NCBI GenBank assembly: GCA_003134435.1
Contig: PLBE01000215.1
Coordinates: forward strand, 1-55,659
From: Acidobacteriaceae bacterium
Lineage (GTDB): Bacteria; Acidobacteriota; Terriglobia; Terriglobales; Acidobacteriaceae
Length of the DNA stretch: 55,659 nucleotides
Direction of reading: 5' to 3'
Shown piece by piece: positions 31,732 to 39,769 of the stretch. The notes below the pieces were generated by a model. That model did not search any database, was not told where the DNA came from, and was given only the letters and a program-made list of their open reading frames with translations. Position numbers and translations under genes: made by a program. Positions within the stretch are counted from its first letter, which is position 1; each line of letters opens with the position of its first letter.

Positions 31732-33996
31732 TCAGTGCACAACCACCGTAAGCCCCGTCGGCGGCGCGGGCGGCGTGCCCCCGGAAGAGCCATAGCAATT
31801 GGAGGCGTTGAACAGGCGTATATTGGGCCAGGTCAAAGTGCCGCCGGATGCGAAGTTCCCCGGATTCGAAGCCAGCGGGTACGAGATCGTGTTCCCCGAT
31901 TTTCCGGTAATTTGCACTCCGTCCGGAACGTTATAACCGGGCGGAGTGATTCCAGTGACTCTCACTTCTCCCTGAACCACCGCATTGGAGCCAATGGTCA
32001 AGGTCGCAGTGCCATTGGACCAACTCGCGGCCGTGACCTGGTAGGAATTCTGATAACTGGTGTCCACCGGTGCGTTAATGTAGCAAAGCTCAGCCGGAAT
32101 GTTGTTGGCGTGTCCCCCCGTGTTCGGCAGACTGCCGTTGCTGACGTCGGGCCCAATCGCGGGCCATGGAGGAGTGCCGTAGGGCGTCGTCCAGAAGGGC
32201 GGCTGCGACGAAGTATAGAAAGAGGCAGGCAAAGTCTGACTGCCCGGAACCGGGTTGACGAACAAACTGGGGCTGCCCGAACCGTCGTTGAAATTGCTCG
32301 GAACTTCGTTGCTCACGAAGCGCACCGCGGCATTCACGGTATCGTAGTTCCCCCAGCGCAGAAGACTGTTCGGCGTCAGGGCATCCATCGCGCAACAACT
32401 CGGATCGGGCGCCCCGCCGTTGCCGCTCCAGCCTACCGTATAGACGGAACTATTGCCATCGACTCCGTTGGACGCAATCGACCCATAATTGTTCTGGTAG
32501 GGCGACCCCAGCACGTTCCCGATCACATTGAAGTAGCGTGAATTCGCGTAATTCTGGATGGCGACCGTCTGACTCCCGCAGGGACTGCCGGCGCAGAAAG
32601 CCTGCGTGCCCTGAAAGTAGTTGCGGAAAAGCGTGGTGAAATGATGGGTGCCGTGGCGGTTGTCGGAGGTAAACCCCGACTGCTGATTGCCTTCCCACAA
32701 GTCCATTGCGCTGCCAGCCGCATGTAACCAGCTCCCGGCCATGAACCAGCCCGGCGCTGTCTGATAATAATCGTCGATGCCAAAGTTATAGGCCCACACG
32801 ACCCCTTCGTCCGCCCCGCCCTGCAGATAGGGCGAAACAATGTGCTCGCCAATGTTGTTGACAATCAACTCGTCGGAGCCGAGGTAATGTTCCACGCCGT
32901 AACTCAAGTCGGTCGCGTTTTGCGATCCGTACATGTAGTTATTCGCCACCGTGACATGCGAAGACTCGTATATCCAGACGTGATTGCGTTCCGTGAACAG
33001 CATGCGATTGCCGGTGATCCAGCACGAATAGCAGTTGTAGACAATGATTCCGGTGGCCATGGTCGGTGAACCGGTGACGGCCGCGGCGTCAATTGAGAGA
33101 TTTTCCACGCCCTGCTGGGTCGTGGTCACATTCGCCCAGAAGGCGCCAGGACTCTGAGCCGCCCGCCAGTTGGGCATGTACAGGCCGGGAGAAATCGTCA
33201 CCGTGTAGGGTCCCGTGCCGGAGATTCCGGTGACCAGAACCTGTTGCTGCTGGCTGCGGTTGTTGCGCCCCGCTCCACCCGGTCCTCCACCCACGCTCGA
33301 GCACATTCCCACCACATAGCAGTTCCAGACGGCACCCGTGTCGGTCGAGGTCCCGCTGGAGCAACCGGTTCCCGTAAACCCGTCGTCACACTGGTCGAGC
33401 ATGATCAGGCTGCGGTTGGCGACCAGCCCGTTCACATTCGAAAGCGTGATCGAAGTCGAGCCGGCGGCATAGCCCGCAGTCCAGTTGGCAGTCTGGTTAG
33501 GGCCCCCGGGCCATGAATTGTCGCCATTCTCCATGCAGATCGCGGACAAGGGGCCTTCGCAACCGTATCCGCCCGAGAAGATCAGCTTGGTTTGGTCGGC
33601 GCCCGATCCCCGCAGGACCACATTGTTCTTGGCTCCGGAGCAAGTCACGGAACTCCCGCTGCCGCTCGTGCCCGTGCCAAAACAGATGCCTTCGTTGAGG
33701 TAGAAAGTTCCAGGGCCGAGCAGCACAAACTGGTTGGCGCCGCAGGCTGCAATCGCATTGTCAATCGCCAGCGGGCTCCCCGGCGAAGCCGCCGTGCCAT
33801 ACGCGGCAATGGTAGAGCCGCATTGCGTCCACGATCCCGACGGAATCCCGCCCGCCACGCCCGCCTTCGACCAATTGACCGCGCGGCTGGGGGCAATGAT
33901 GCCGGACCAGTTCTGAGCGCTGGAATACACGGGCATGAGAAAACAAATCATGAGAAAACAAATAATGAATAATGGCAACAGTCGCTTCGGTCTCAT
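31732..33996 (-). CDS. Secreted right-handed beta-helix (pectate-lyase-like) protein
   Basis: The gene starts at ATG 33996 (754 aa), preceded by GGAGGG about ten bases upstream. A frame open further upstream would overlap the glycosyltransferase and is rejected. The N-terminus MRPKRLLPLF plus a hydrophobic core and SSAQN is a signal peptide. A long Asn- and Gly-rich domain follows with repeated short strands (VENLSIDAAAVTG, GIIVYNCYSCWITGNRM, HVTVANNYMYG, ELIVNNIGEHIV) as in parallel beta-helix pectate-lyase or polysaccharide-epimerase/lyase folds. The end, with TPPAPPTGLTV, looks like a linker to a domain that is not present. It is placed among glycosyltransferases, so a role in cleaving or holding the exported polysaccharide is inferred; catalytic residues are not identifiable. 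Confidence 0.78.
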   Translation of the reverse strand: MRPKRLLPLFIICFLMICFLMPVYSSAQNWSGIIAPSRAVNWSKAGVAGGIPSGSWTQCGSTIAAYGTAASPGSPLAIDNAIAACGANQFVLLGPGTFYLNEGICFGTGTSGSGSSVTCSGAKNNVVLRGSGADQTKLIFSGGYGCEGPLSAICMENGDNSWPGGPNQTANWTAGYAAGSTSITLSNVNGLVANRSLIMLDQCDDGFTGTGCSSGTSTDTGAVWNCYVVGMCSSVGGGPGGAGRNNRSQQQQVLVTGISGTGPYTVTISPGLYMPNWRAAQSPGAFWANVTTTQQGVENLSIDAAAVTGSPTMATGIIVYNCYSCWITGNRMLFTERNHVWIYESSHVTVANNYMYGSQNATDLSYGVEHYLGSDELIVNNIGEHIVSPYLQGGADEGVVWAYNFGIDDYYQTAPGWFMAGSWLHAAGSAMDLWEGNQQSGFTSDNRHGTHHFTTLFRNYFQGTQAFCAGSPCGSQTVAIQNYANSRYFNVIGNVLGSPYQNNYGSIASNGVDGNSSVYTVGWSGNGGAPDPSCCAMDALTPNSLLRWGNYDTVNAAVRFVSNEVPSNFNDGSGSPSLFVNPVPGSQTLPASFYTSSQPPFWTTPYGTPPWPAIGPDVSNGSLPNTGGHANNIPAELCYINAPVDTSYQNSYQVTAASWSNGTATLTIGSNAVVQGEVRVTGITPPGYNVPDGVQITGKSGNTISYPLASNPGNFASGGTLTWPNIRLFNASNCYGSSGGTPPAPPTGLTVVVH
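33934..33963 (-). repeat. 15-bp tandem duplication inside the signal-peptide coding region
   Basis: CATGAGAAAACAAAT is present twice head to tail (33934-33948 and 33949-33963). On the coding strand this doubles the block ICFLM within the hydrophobic core of the beta-helix protein's signal peptide. Confidence 0.95.
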
Positions 33997-34013
33997 GGGC
34001 CTTTGCCCTCCGG

Positions 34014-34211
34014 GATCAATTCTGATGCATCCTCGGATTAGTTTATGCGATGTCGGCCATCGGCTCCATACACGGAGGTACATCCGCCGCACTGGGCAGG
34101 CTGCATAGCCAGCAGGCTTTCGGACATAAGCGCCTGACCCGGCGGGACATGACCGATCGAAGCCGACTTCCCTATTCGGGAAAGTCATACGTCGATTCCG
34201 TCCCCAAGAGA
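34014..34211 (-). other. Leader region of the beta-helix gene with three possible hairpins
   Basis: This 198-bp gap upstream of the beta-helix gene contains three short consecutive inverted repeats: CAGGC/GCCTG (34113-34117 with 34132-34136), GGCT/AGCC (34099-34102 with 34107-34110) and CGGA/TCCG (34073-34076 with 34083-34086). They could form a folded 5' leader, but none matches a riboswitch I can name, and the stems are short. Confidence 0.3.
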
Positions 34212-35276
34212 TTACGTCCCCGAAAAATCGCTCGCATGTTTGGGAACACTCGGAACATCTTCTCGAACATTCTCTGGAACTCCGATGCGGTAAAGCGCCT
34301 TGTCCCAGAATCTCACCAGCGACCAGCGCAGCTTCGGCAGCGACCATTGCGCGTGTCGGGCCAGACGCCAGCCAAACAACGCCTTGATCCAGGAGTACTT
34401 CCACGACAGGCGTGGCACTTCCAGATGTCCTCCCAGGCTTGTTGCCAGTTCCTCCGCCTGGCGGAAAATCTCCATCTGTTCCGGATAGAAAACGACCATC
34501 CGGTCCTGCAGAAACCTCACGCACGCCGCTCGCGCCCGCGCGCTGTCGTCGAGCGATCGCAGATACCCGATGTGCAGTTGGATGGAGCGCCAGTGCGCTT
34601 CGCGTTTTTTTTCCGAAGTCCCGATATAGCTCAGGCTGCCGTAACCGGACGCGCGATAGTACACCTTCGCCCCGGGAGCGAAGCGCACCCCATCGCTCGC
34701 CAACAGAACCCGGCAGAAGTATTCCTGATCGTCGTCGCTCAATAACTCCGTGTTCCAGGGACCGGCGGCTTCGGTCAGATCGCGGCTCACCAGCCAGGTG
34801 GCGGTTTGCATGTAGAGGTTCTCGCCCATCCGGCGCACCAGCCATTCCGCCGGAGTCAGATCGCGCCATAACCCGGTCGGCACAAACTTCGCCCGATCCG
34901 TGCGATACAGGAACCGCCCCCATTCGGAACAGAGCAGAGTGCGGCGGCTTCGGTCCCCTCCCAGTGCCTCCATCTGCCTTTCAATCTTGTCGGGAGCCAG
35001 CAGATCATCGGCATCCAGCCACTGCATGTAATCTCCGCGGGCGTGGGAGAACGCAGTGTTTCGGGCCGCCGCCGCGCCTTGATTCTGCTGCGTGACCACG
35101 CGCACGGAATCCGATGCAAACTGCCGCGCCACGGCCAGGGTGCTGTCGGTCGAGCCATCGTCCACCACGATGATCTCTATTCTCCCCCAGGTCTGCGCCA
35201 GCGCCGAGTGCAGAGTGTCGCGAATCCAATCCTCGGCGTTGAAGGCGGGGATGAGAATTGATACCAGGGGCTTCAA
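34212..35276 (-). CDS. Glycosyltransferase family 2
   Basis: The start is TTG 35276 (354 aa), because the family's first strand LVSILIPAFNAEDWI follows at once and the codon overlaps the stop of the upstream glycosyltransferase (TTGA). GT2 features are IIVVDDGSTDST for nucleotide binding, YMQWLDADDLLAPDKIERQ with the DxD-type metal site, and SDDDQEYFCRVLLA. It is a cytoplasmic GT-A enzyme adding one sugar to a lipid-linked oligosaccharide. The C-terminal part (about 140 residues) is basic and helical, possibly for membrane association. The sugar transferred is unknown. Confidence 0.88.
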   Translation of the reverse strand: MKPLVSILIPAFNAEDWIRDTLHSALAQTWGRIEIIVVDDGSTDSTLAVARQFASDSVRVVTQQNQGAAAARNTAFSHARGDYMQWLDADDLLAPDKIERQMEALGGDRSRRTLLCSEWGRFLYRTDRAKFVPTGLWRDLTPAEWLVRRMGENLYMQTATWLVSRDLTEAAGPWNTELLSDDDQEYFCRVLLASDGVRFAPGAKVYYRASGYGSLSYIGTSEKKREAHWRSIQLHIGYLRSLDDSARARAACVRFLQDRMVVFYPEQMEIFRQAEELATSLGGHLEVPRLSWKYSWIKALFGWRLARHAQWSLPKLRWSLVRFWDKALYRIGVPENVREDVPSVPKHASDFSGT

Positions 35277-36514
35277 GAGGGCCTGCCCAGAAGTTCCTCG
35301 TAGACCTTGCGCGTGGTTTCGCCTACCACCTCCCACGAATGCCGCTGACGGGCATATTCTCGTATTTCGTGCCGCCGATCGCCCAGGAATTTGAAGACGT
35401 CGCTTTGAAAATACACCTCGATCGTGTTGGCCAAATCGTCGGGATCGCACGGCCGGCACAAGAAGCCAGTCCTGCCCTCCACGATTTCGTCCCGCAGAGC
35501 TCCGACATCGGTTGCGATCACGGGCAGACCAAAGCTATATCCGAGGAAGAGTACGCCGCTCTGGGAAACCTCGGTATAAGGCAGCACCAGCACATCCGCG
35601 GCCTTGAAATACAACTCCGTGTCTTCATCCGGAACATAGCCGATCTTCTGCAGGACCCGCGCCCGACTGCCATCGCGGCCGATCGTATCCTGAATCTCCT
35701 TTAAGTACTGCTCGCAGCCTCCCCTGGGCTTCCCGGCAATGATCAGCCGATACTCCGGATTGGTCGCCGCAACCTTCTGGAACGCGGTGACCAGGGAATC
35801 GACGCCTTTGTAGGGCCCGATGTTGCCGAAGAACAAGATCGTTTTTTCGCGGTCCCCGAGGCCCAGCCGTTGCTTCGCTTCCCGCGGCGTTAGCTCCGTG
35901 TCCGGCACCGCATTATTGATTCCGAACGGGATCACCGTGACCGCTTGTTCCCGTACGCCAAAATCTTCAAGCAGTTCATTCTTCATCTTCTCGGTGTGCA
36001 CGAAGATGTGATCGACCAGCCGATACTGAATTTTCAAAGTAAGACGATTGAGCCAGGAATCGTTCCCATCCCTCTTGCCGGCGTTGACATTGTGCGCCGT
36101 GAAGGCGATTCTTTTCCCCAGAAGCTTGTAGTAAAGCGTCAGCAGGGTGCGATCGAAAAAATGGACCTTGTTGTTCCATAGAATATGAAAGAGCTTCGGC
36201 CGGGCCAGTGCGGCGTAGCGCAGCAGCCGGCCATAGGCGCTCGACAAACGCGCCAGCTTGCGGGCCAGACCGGCATCGGCTCCCTGGTTGCCGTGCAGAT
36301 TGAGAAAGCGCAGCCGGGGCGTGAGCCGCATCTCGGGACTGTCCAATTCGTCGCTGGCGATAACCTCCAGCCTTATGCCTTGGGCCACGAGCGCCATGGC
36401 CAAGCCCAGCGCGTACGGCCGGTCAAAACCGCCCGTCAGCAATGCGATGTCGAGATCGACCGGCGCCCGCGCATCGGCTTGCCGCCGGGCGACATCTTCA
36501 ACCACCGTGGACAC
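35273..36514 (-). CDS. Glycosyltransferase family 4
   Basis: This 413-aa protein has a GTG start 6 bases after AGGAG. N-terminal lobe: IALLTGGFDRPYALGLAMAL. C-terminal lobe: TILFFGNIGPYKGVDSLVTAFQKVA, YRLIIAGKPRG, and YFKAADVLVLPYTEVSQSGVLFLGYSFGLPVIATD (landmark) with the conserved E replaced by a Ser-Gly-rich turn as in the WcaC/WbuB-like branch. It transfers a sugar from a nucleotide donor to the oligosaccharide. Its stop overlaps the next glycosyltransferase's TTG start, so the two are translationally coupled and probably act in succession. Confidence 0.88.
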   Translation of the reverse strand: MSTVVEDVARRQADARAPVDLDIALLTGGFDRPYALGLAMALVAQGIRLEVIASDELDSPEMRLTPRLRFLNLHGNQGADAGLARKLARLSSAYGRLLRYAALARPKLFHILWNNKVHFFDRTLLTLYYKLLGKRIAFTAHNVNAGKRDGNDSWLNRLTLKIQYRLVDHIFVHTEKMKNELLEDFGVREQAVTVIPFGINNAVPDTELTPREAKQRLGLGDREKTILFFGNIGPYKGVDSLVTAFQKVAATNPEYRLIIAGKPRGGCEQYLKEIQDTIGRDGSRARVLQKIGYVPDEDTELYFKAADVLVLPYTEVSQSGVLFLGYSFGLPVIATDVGALRDEIVEGRTGFLCRPCDPDDLANTIEVYFQSDVFKFLGDRRHEIREYARQRHSWEVVGETTRKVYEELLGRPS

Positions 36515-36600
36515 CTGACGCTCCTTTCGTGCGTTTTGGAATGATGAATCCGTGGTCTACGGCTCGAGAACAGACCAGATGTGTGACCGGGAATAGAAGG

Positions 36601-38172
36601 CTACACCGGGTTGGTAGCCGCCTGCGGCGGAGCCGACCCCGAGGGAGCCGCCGTGCGGCGGGGCAGGAGGTCGGTTGCCAATCGCGCCGCTTGTCGAAGC
36701 GGTCCAATGCCGCGATGCAGCGCCACCACCATGGCAGTGTAGAGCGCGAAAAAGACCAGCGAAATCGAAACCAGTCGAACCAGCGCTCCGAGCGCGCCCG
36801 GCATCGCCCCGAAGGGCGCGGCTACGTGCCGGAACCACGCCACCGCGCAGCCCGCCACTACGGACGCTACAAAAAATTTCCAAACGACTTCGAGCACCGG
36901 GGCGACTTTAAAACCAATCGGCTTCCCGGCATACCAGAACGACGGCAGCATCAAAACGAAGAAGGAGATCGTCCAGGCCGAGGCGATCCCGCGGGGCCCC
37001 CAGGGCAGCAGGAGCAAAAAGAGTCCCGCCGTACAGAGAAACTCAATCACCGACCAGCGGAACCAGCGGTCGGGCCGCCCGATCGAAAGGTGAATCCAGC
37101 CATGCGTGTTGTAGAGCAGCATCACTCCGATGCCGGGGCCAAAAAAAGCAAAGATGCGGCCCGCCTCTCCCCAGTTCGGGCCCAGGATCAGGCGAATCAG
37201 ATCTCCGCCGATCAGGGTAAAGTCAGCCCCGACCCCCATGCCTACGAGCGCCAGAACCGAAAGGCCCGACAGGAAATAGCGCTGGTATTGGGCCCGGTCG
37301 CGGTTGAAGCGGCTGAGCGTGGTGATGGCTACGGCCGACATCGGGGACAACAACTGGCATACGGGAATGAAAAAGAGATCGAAGGCTTTCTTGTACAGCC
37401 CGAGCGCCGCGGCGCCATAGCGCCAGCCCACCAGAAGATTGTCGGTGTTGCCGGAAAAATAATTGAAACTGAAACGCGAGTACACATTGACCGCAAACTT
37501 GACGCACGCGCCGGTGCCGGGGACGCGCCGGGGGCGACCGGGAATCCAGCGGCACATCAGCCATGCGCCCACCGACGTGCTGAGCTGCAGTGCGATCTGG
37601 CCCGCCACCAGCGCCCAATAACCCCAGCCCGCCAGCGCCAGGGCGATGGAGACGAGCACGCAGACGACGCGCGCCACAATGCCGTTGGCCGAGACCGCGG
37701 CAAAACGCATGGCGCGGTTCATCAGCGCCAGGTGAATGACGGAGGCGCTCGCCGCCAGAACGGTCAGCGACATCCCCTCAACCACATGGGTTACCAGCGG
37801 GTCGTGGTAGAACAGGGCAATTACGGGCCCCAGGGCCGCGAACGCCAGGGTCAGAACGGCTCCCGCCCCGATATTGATCCAGAAGAGATTGCTGACCAGG
37901 AACTTCGTGATCCCTTCGCGCTGCAGAATCACTTCGGTGAAGCCGTTGAGTCCGAAACTGCTGAGCAGCAGACTGAAAGTCGTCACCATGGTGACGACGC
38001 CGAAATCGTTCGGCGTAAGCAACCGCGCCAGAACCACCGTCGCGCCCATTTGCACGGCGAACGAAACACCCGAGGCGAAGATGGTCACGCCAGCCCCGCG
38101 CACCGCCGTCCGCCGCACGCCGTGGTCATTGACAACCGGGTGGAAGTCGCCGTTTCCGTCAAAAGGCTTCAA
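36601..38172 (-). CDS. wzx: Oligosaccharide flippase, Wzx/MOP family
   Basis: I set the start at TTG 38172 (523 aa) because GGGGGAGG lies 5-6 bases before it. The longer open frame upstream reads through a repeat within the ligase gene. The protein is a polytopic membrane protein with about 12-14 hydrophobic segments from residue 30 on (VTIFASGVSFAVQMGATVVLARLLTPNDFGVVTMV is the family landmark). This is the polysaccharide_synt/MATE-like pattern of Wzx exporters, which turn lipid-linked repeat units across the inner membrane. It overlaps the upstream ligase by 14 bases. The C-terminal tail is Ala/Pro-rich. Confidence 0.88.
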   Translation of the reverse strand: MKPFDGNGDFHPVVNDHGVRRTAVRGAGVTIFASGVSFAVQMGATVVLARLLTPNDFGVVTMVTTFSLLLSSFGLNGFTEVILQREGITKFLVSNLFWINIGAGAVLTLAFAALGPVIALFYHDPLVTHVVEGMSLTVLAASASVIHLALMNRAMRFAAVSANGIVARVVCVLVSIALALAGWGYWALVAGQIALQLSTSVGAWLMCRWIPGRPRRVPGTGACVKFAVNVYSRFSFNYFSGNTDNLLVGWRYGAAALGLYKKAFDLFFIPVCQLLSPMSAVAITTLSRFNRDRAQYQRYFLSGLSVLALVGMGVGADFTLIGGDLIRLILGPNWGEAGRIFAFFGPGIGVMLLYNTHGWIHLSIGRPDRWFRWSVIEFLCTAGLFLLLLPWGPRGIASAWTISFFVLMLPSFWYAGKPIGFKVAPVLEVVWKFFVASVVAGCAVAWFRHVAAPFGAMPGALGALVRLVSISLVFFALYTAMVVALHRGIGPLRQAARLATDLLPRRTAAPSGSAPPQAATNPV

Positions 38173-39691
38173 CTGGGCCTCCCCCAGCAGACCAGGGCAG
38201 TGACCCTCTGGCTGCCGGCAAGGGGCGTCCCGAAGTGGCGCCCACCGGTTGCCCCACTTTGCCCCCCACTTTGCCCCCCACTCTGCCCCCCATTTTGCTG
38301 CCCGGTCTGTTCCCGCCATGGCTTCCGTGTTGGCTCCCAGCCTTGCCGCCAGCCAGCTTTTTAGACTTAAGACTGGCCTGGTTCCCGGCGTGTCCGGCGG
38401 CGATCGCCAGCAGCAGGAAAATCCATATCGGATCGAGCATCCGGAAGCCCGCCTCAGTGACGCTGTAAATTGTCGCCGCCGCGACGAACGCCAGCATCAG
38501 GCCGCCGAGCCCGCGATTGCGGCGAAAGGTCGCGACCGCACGGAAGTAGCCGTTCACCAGGATCAGTCCGATCAGAGCCAGACCCGCCCATCCCAGGTTC
38601 AGGTACACCTCGATGTACCCGTCGTGCGCCTCATTGGGCTTGAAAACGGGAAACAGACTCCACATCTTTTCCAACCGCTTCCCCAGCCAGAAGGTCTCGA
38701 ACCCTGCCCCGACCATGGGGTTTGGCGCCATGTGAATCACAGCCTTCCAGATCTCCGTGCGTCCGGTAAAGTCCGTCCTCCGGCCCATGGCATGGACCAG
38801 GTCGGCGTCGGCGCCCGACAGCATGCCGAAGGCTGCAACCACAACAATCAGCAGCACGAGCGCGTGTACGAATGCAGGGCGGCGCCCAATCACGCGCAGG
38901 CCGGTCGCCAGCATCAGCCCGCTGCCGATAGCAAAACAGGCGGCGGAAGTAGCCGAACCCGCCATCTTCAGAATGAGTAAACCGGAAGCGAGCAACACTC
39001 CTTGCGCCAGCAGGTGCCGGGCGCGGCCGGGCTGCCCCTTACTGCGCAGCAGTACTAGAATGCGCCACACCGCTCCCAAAGAGAGCACAAAAGTAGTGAC
39101 GCCCAGCAGGTTCTTGTCGGTGGCTACGCCCGTAACCTCCATCCAGCCGTAGGGGTCGAAGGCGCGGCCGAGATCGCCGTAATACTTGATCAGGAGAATC
39201 GACGCCGGCAGCAGGATGAACCCAACCCGCGAAAAAACCCGCCGCAACGCGGCCATTGGGTTGGGATCGGTCACCACAATGAGAACCATCACCAGGTCGC
39301 CCAGGGACTTGGTCCAGCGCTTGAAGGACACGTCGGGAGAATCCGACCAGAGAATGCTGATCAGACAAAAGGAAAAGTAAAGCACGATCGCCCAGTTATC
39401 CTTCAGAGCGGCAATCGTACGCTTCCTCCGCCATAGCAGGACGAGCAGGCCCGCGCCCAGCAGAAACTGGAAAACCGCCCGGTCCACCGGACTGCCCTCC
39501 GCCAGCTGGTTGACGTTCGAGACCGATTGGTCCATCCCCATCCAAGCGGAAACCGCCCTCGATCCGACAATCCAGATCCAGATCACGGGCAGCCACAGAG
39601 CCTTCGAAGTCCGCGCCGCGCGATCGCGATCCAGGGCAAAAAGAACGAGCACCCCGGCGGCGAAAACGATGTTGGCTACGCTAGGGGGCAT
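38159..39691 (-). CDS. O-antigen ligase/polymerase-type membrane protein (WaaL/Wzy-like)
   Basis: This 510-aa polytopic protein has ten or more hydrophobic segments. It carries the O-antigen ligase region with a long periplasmic loop near residues 280-350 (TGRTEIWKAVIHMAPNPMVGAGFETFW and NEAHDGYIEVYLNLGWAGLALI are the family landmarks), including the conserved Arg and His of the Wzy_C fold. It ligates or polymerises the polysaccharide on the periplasmic face; ligase and polymerase cannot be separated by sequence. The last 70 residues form a Gly/Lys/Arg/Ser-rich tail encoded partly by a 12-bp tandem repeat, which is unusual for this family. Its end overlaps the flippase start. Confidence 0.86.
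   Translation of the reverse strand: MPPSVANIVFAAGVLVLFALDRDRAARTSKALWLPVIWIWIVGSRAVSAWMGMDQSVSNVNQLAEGSPVDRAVFQFLLGAGLLVLLWRRKRTIAALKDNWAIVLYFSFCLISILWSDSPDVSFKRWTKSLGDLVMVLIVVTDPNPMAALRRVFSRVGFILLPASILLIKYYGDLGRAFDPYGWMEVTGVATDKNLLGVTTFVLSLGAVWRILVLLRSKGQPGRARHLLAQGVLLASGLLILKMAGSATSAACFAIGSGLMLATGLRVIGRRPAFVHALVLLIVVVAAFGMLSGADADLVHAMGRRTDFTGRTEIWKAVIHMAPNPMVGAGFETFWLGKRLEKMWSLFPVFKPNEAHDGYIEVYLNLGWAGLALIGLILVNGYFRAVATFRRNRGLGGLMLAFVAAATIYSVTEAGFRMLDPIWIFLLLAIAAGHAGNQASLKSKKLAGGKAGSQHGSHGGNRPGSKMGGRVGGKVGGKVGQPVGATSGRPLPAARGSLPWSAGGGPVEAF
38249..38294 (-). repeat. 12-bp tandem repeat in the ligase C-terminal tail
   Basis: The unit TTGCCCCCCACT occurs at 38259-38270 and 38271-38282, with a two-change copy at 38283-38294 and a 10-bp shortened copy at 38249-38258. 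On the coding strand it gives the MGGRVGGKVGGKVG stretch. Confidence 0.9.
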
Positions 39692-39769
39692 TCAATTCCT
39701 GGGTACGAGTGCCGGAGCACGTGCGCCTGGCTACGACAAGGTTGGACGGAAAACTTCGCATGTCTGAAA

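Noticed and set aside
33997-34923. An N-terminal extension of the beta-helix protein reaching 1063 residues
   Set aside because: It would overlap the glycosyltransferase at 34212-35276 in another frame. The ATG at 33996 has a good ribosome-binding site and a signal peptide.
38173-38319. An N-terminal extension of the flippase with AKWGAKWG repeats
   Set aside because: That stretch is the ligase tail repeat read in another frame; the TTG at 38172 has a strong ribosome-binding site and gives a family-like N-terminus.
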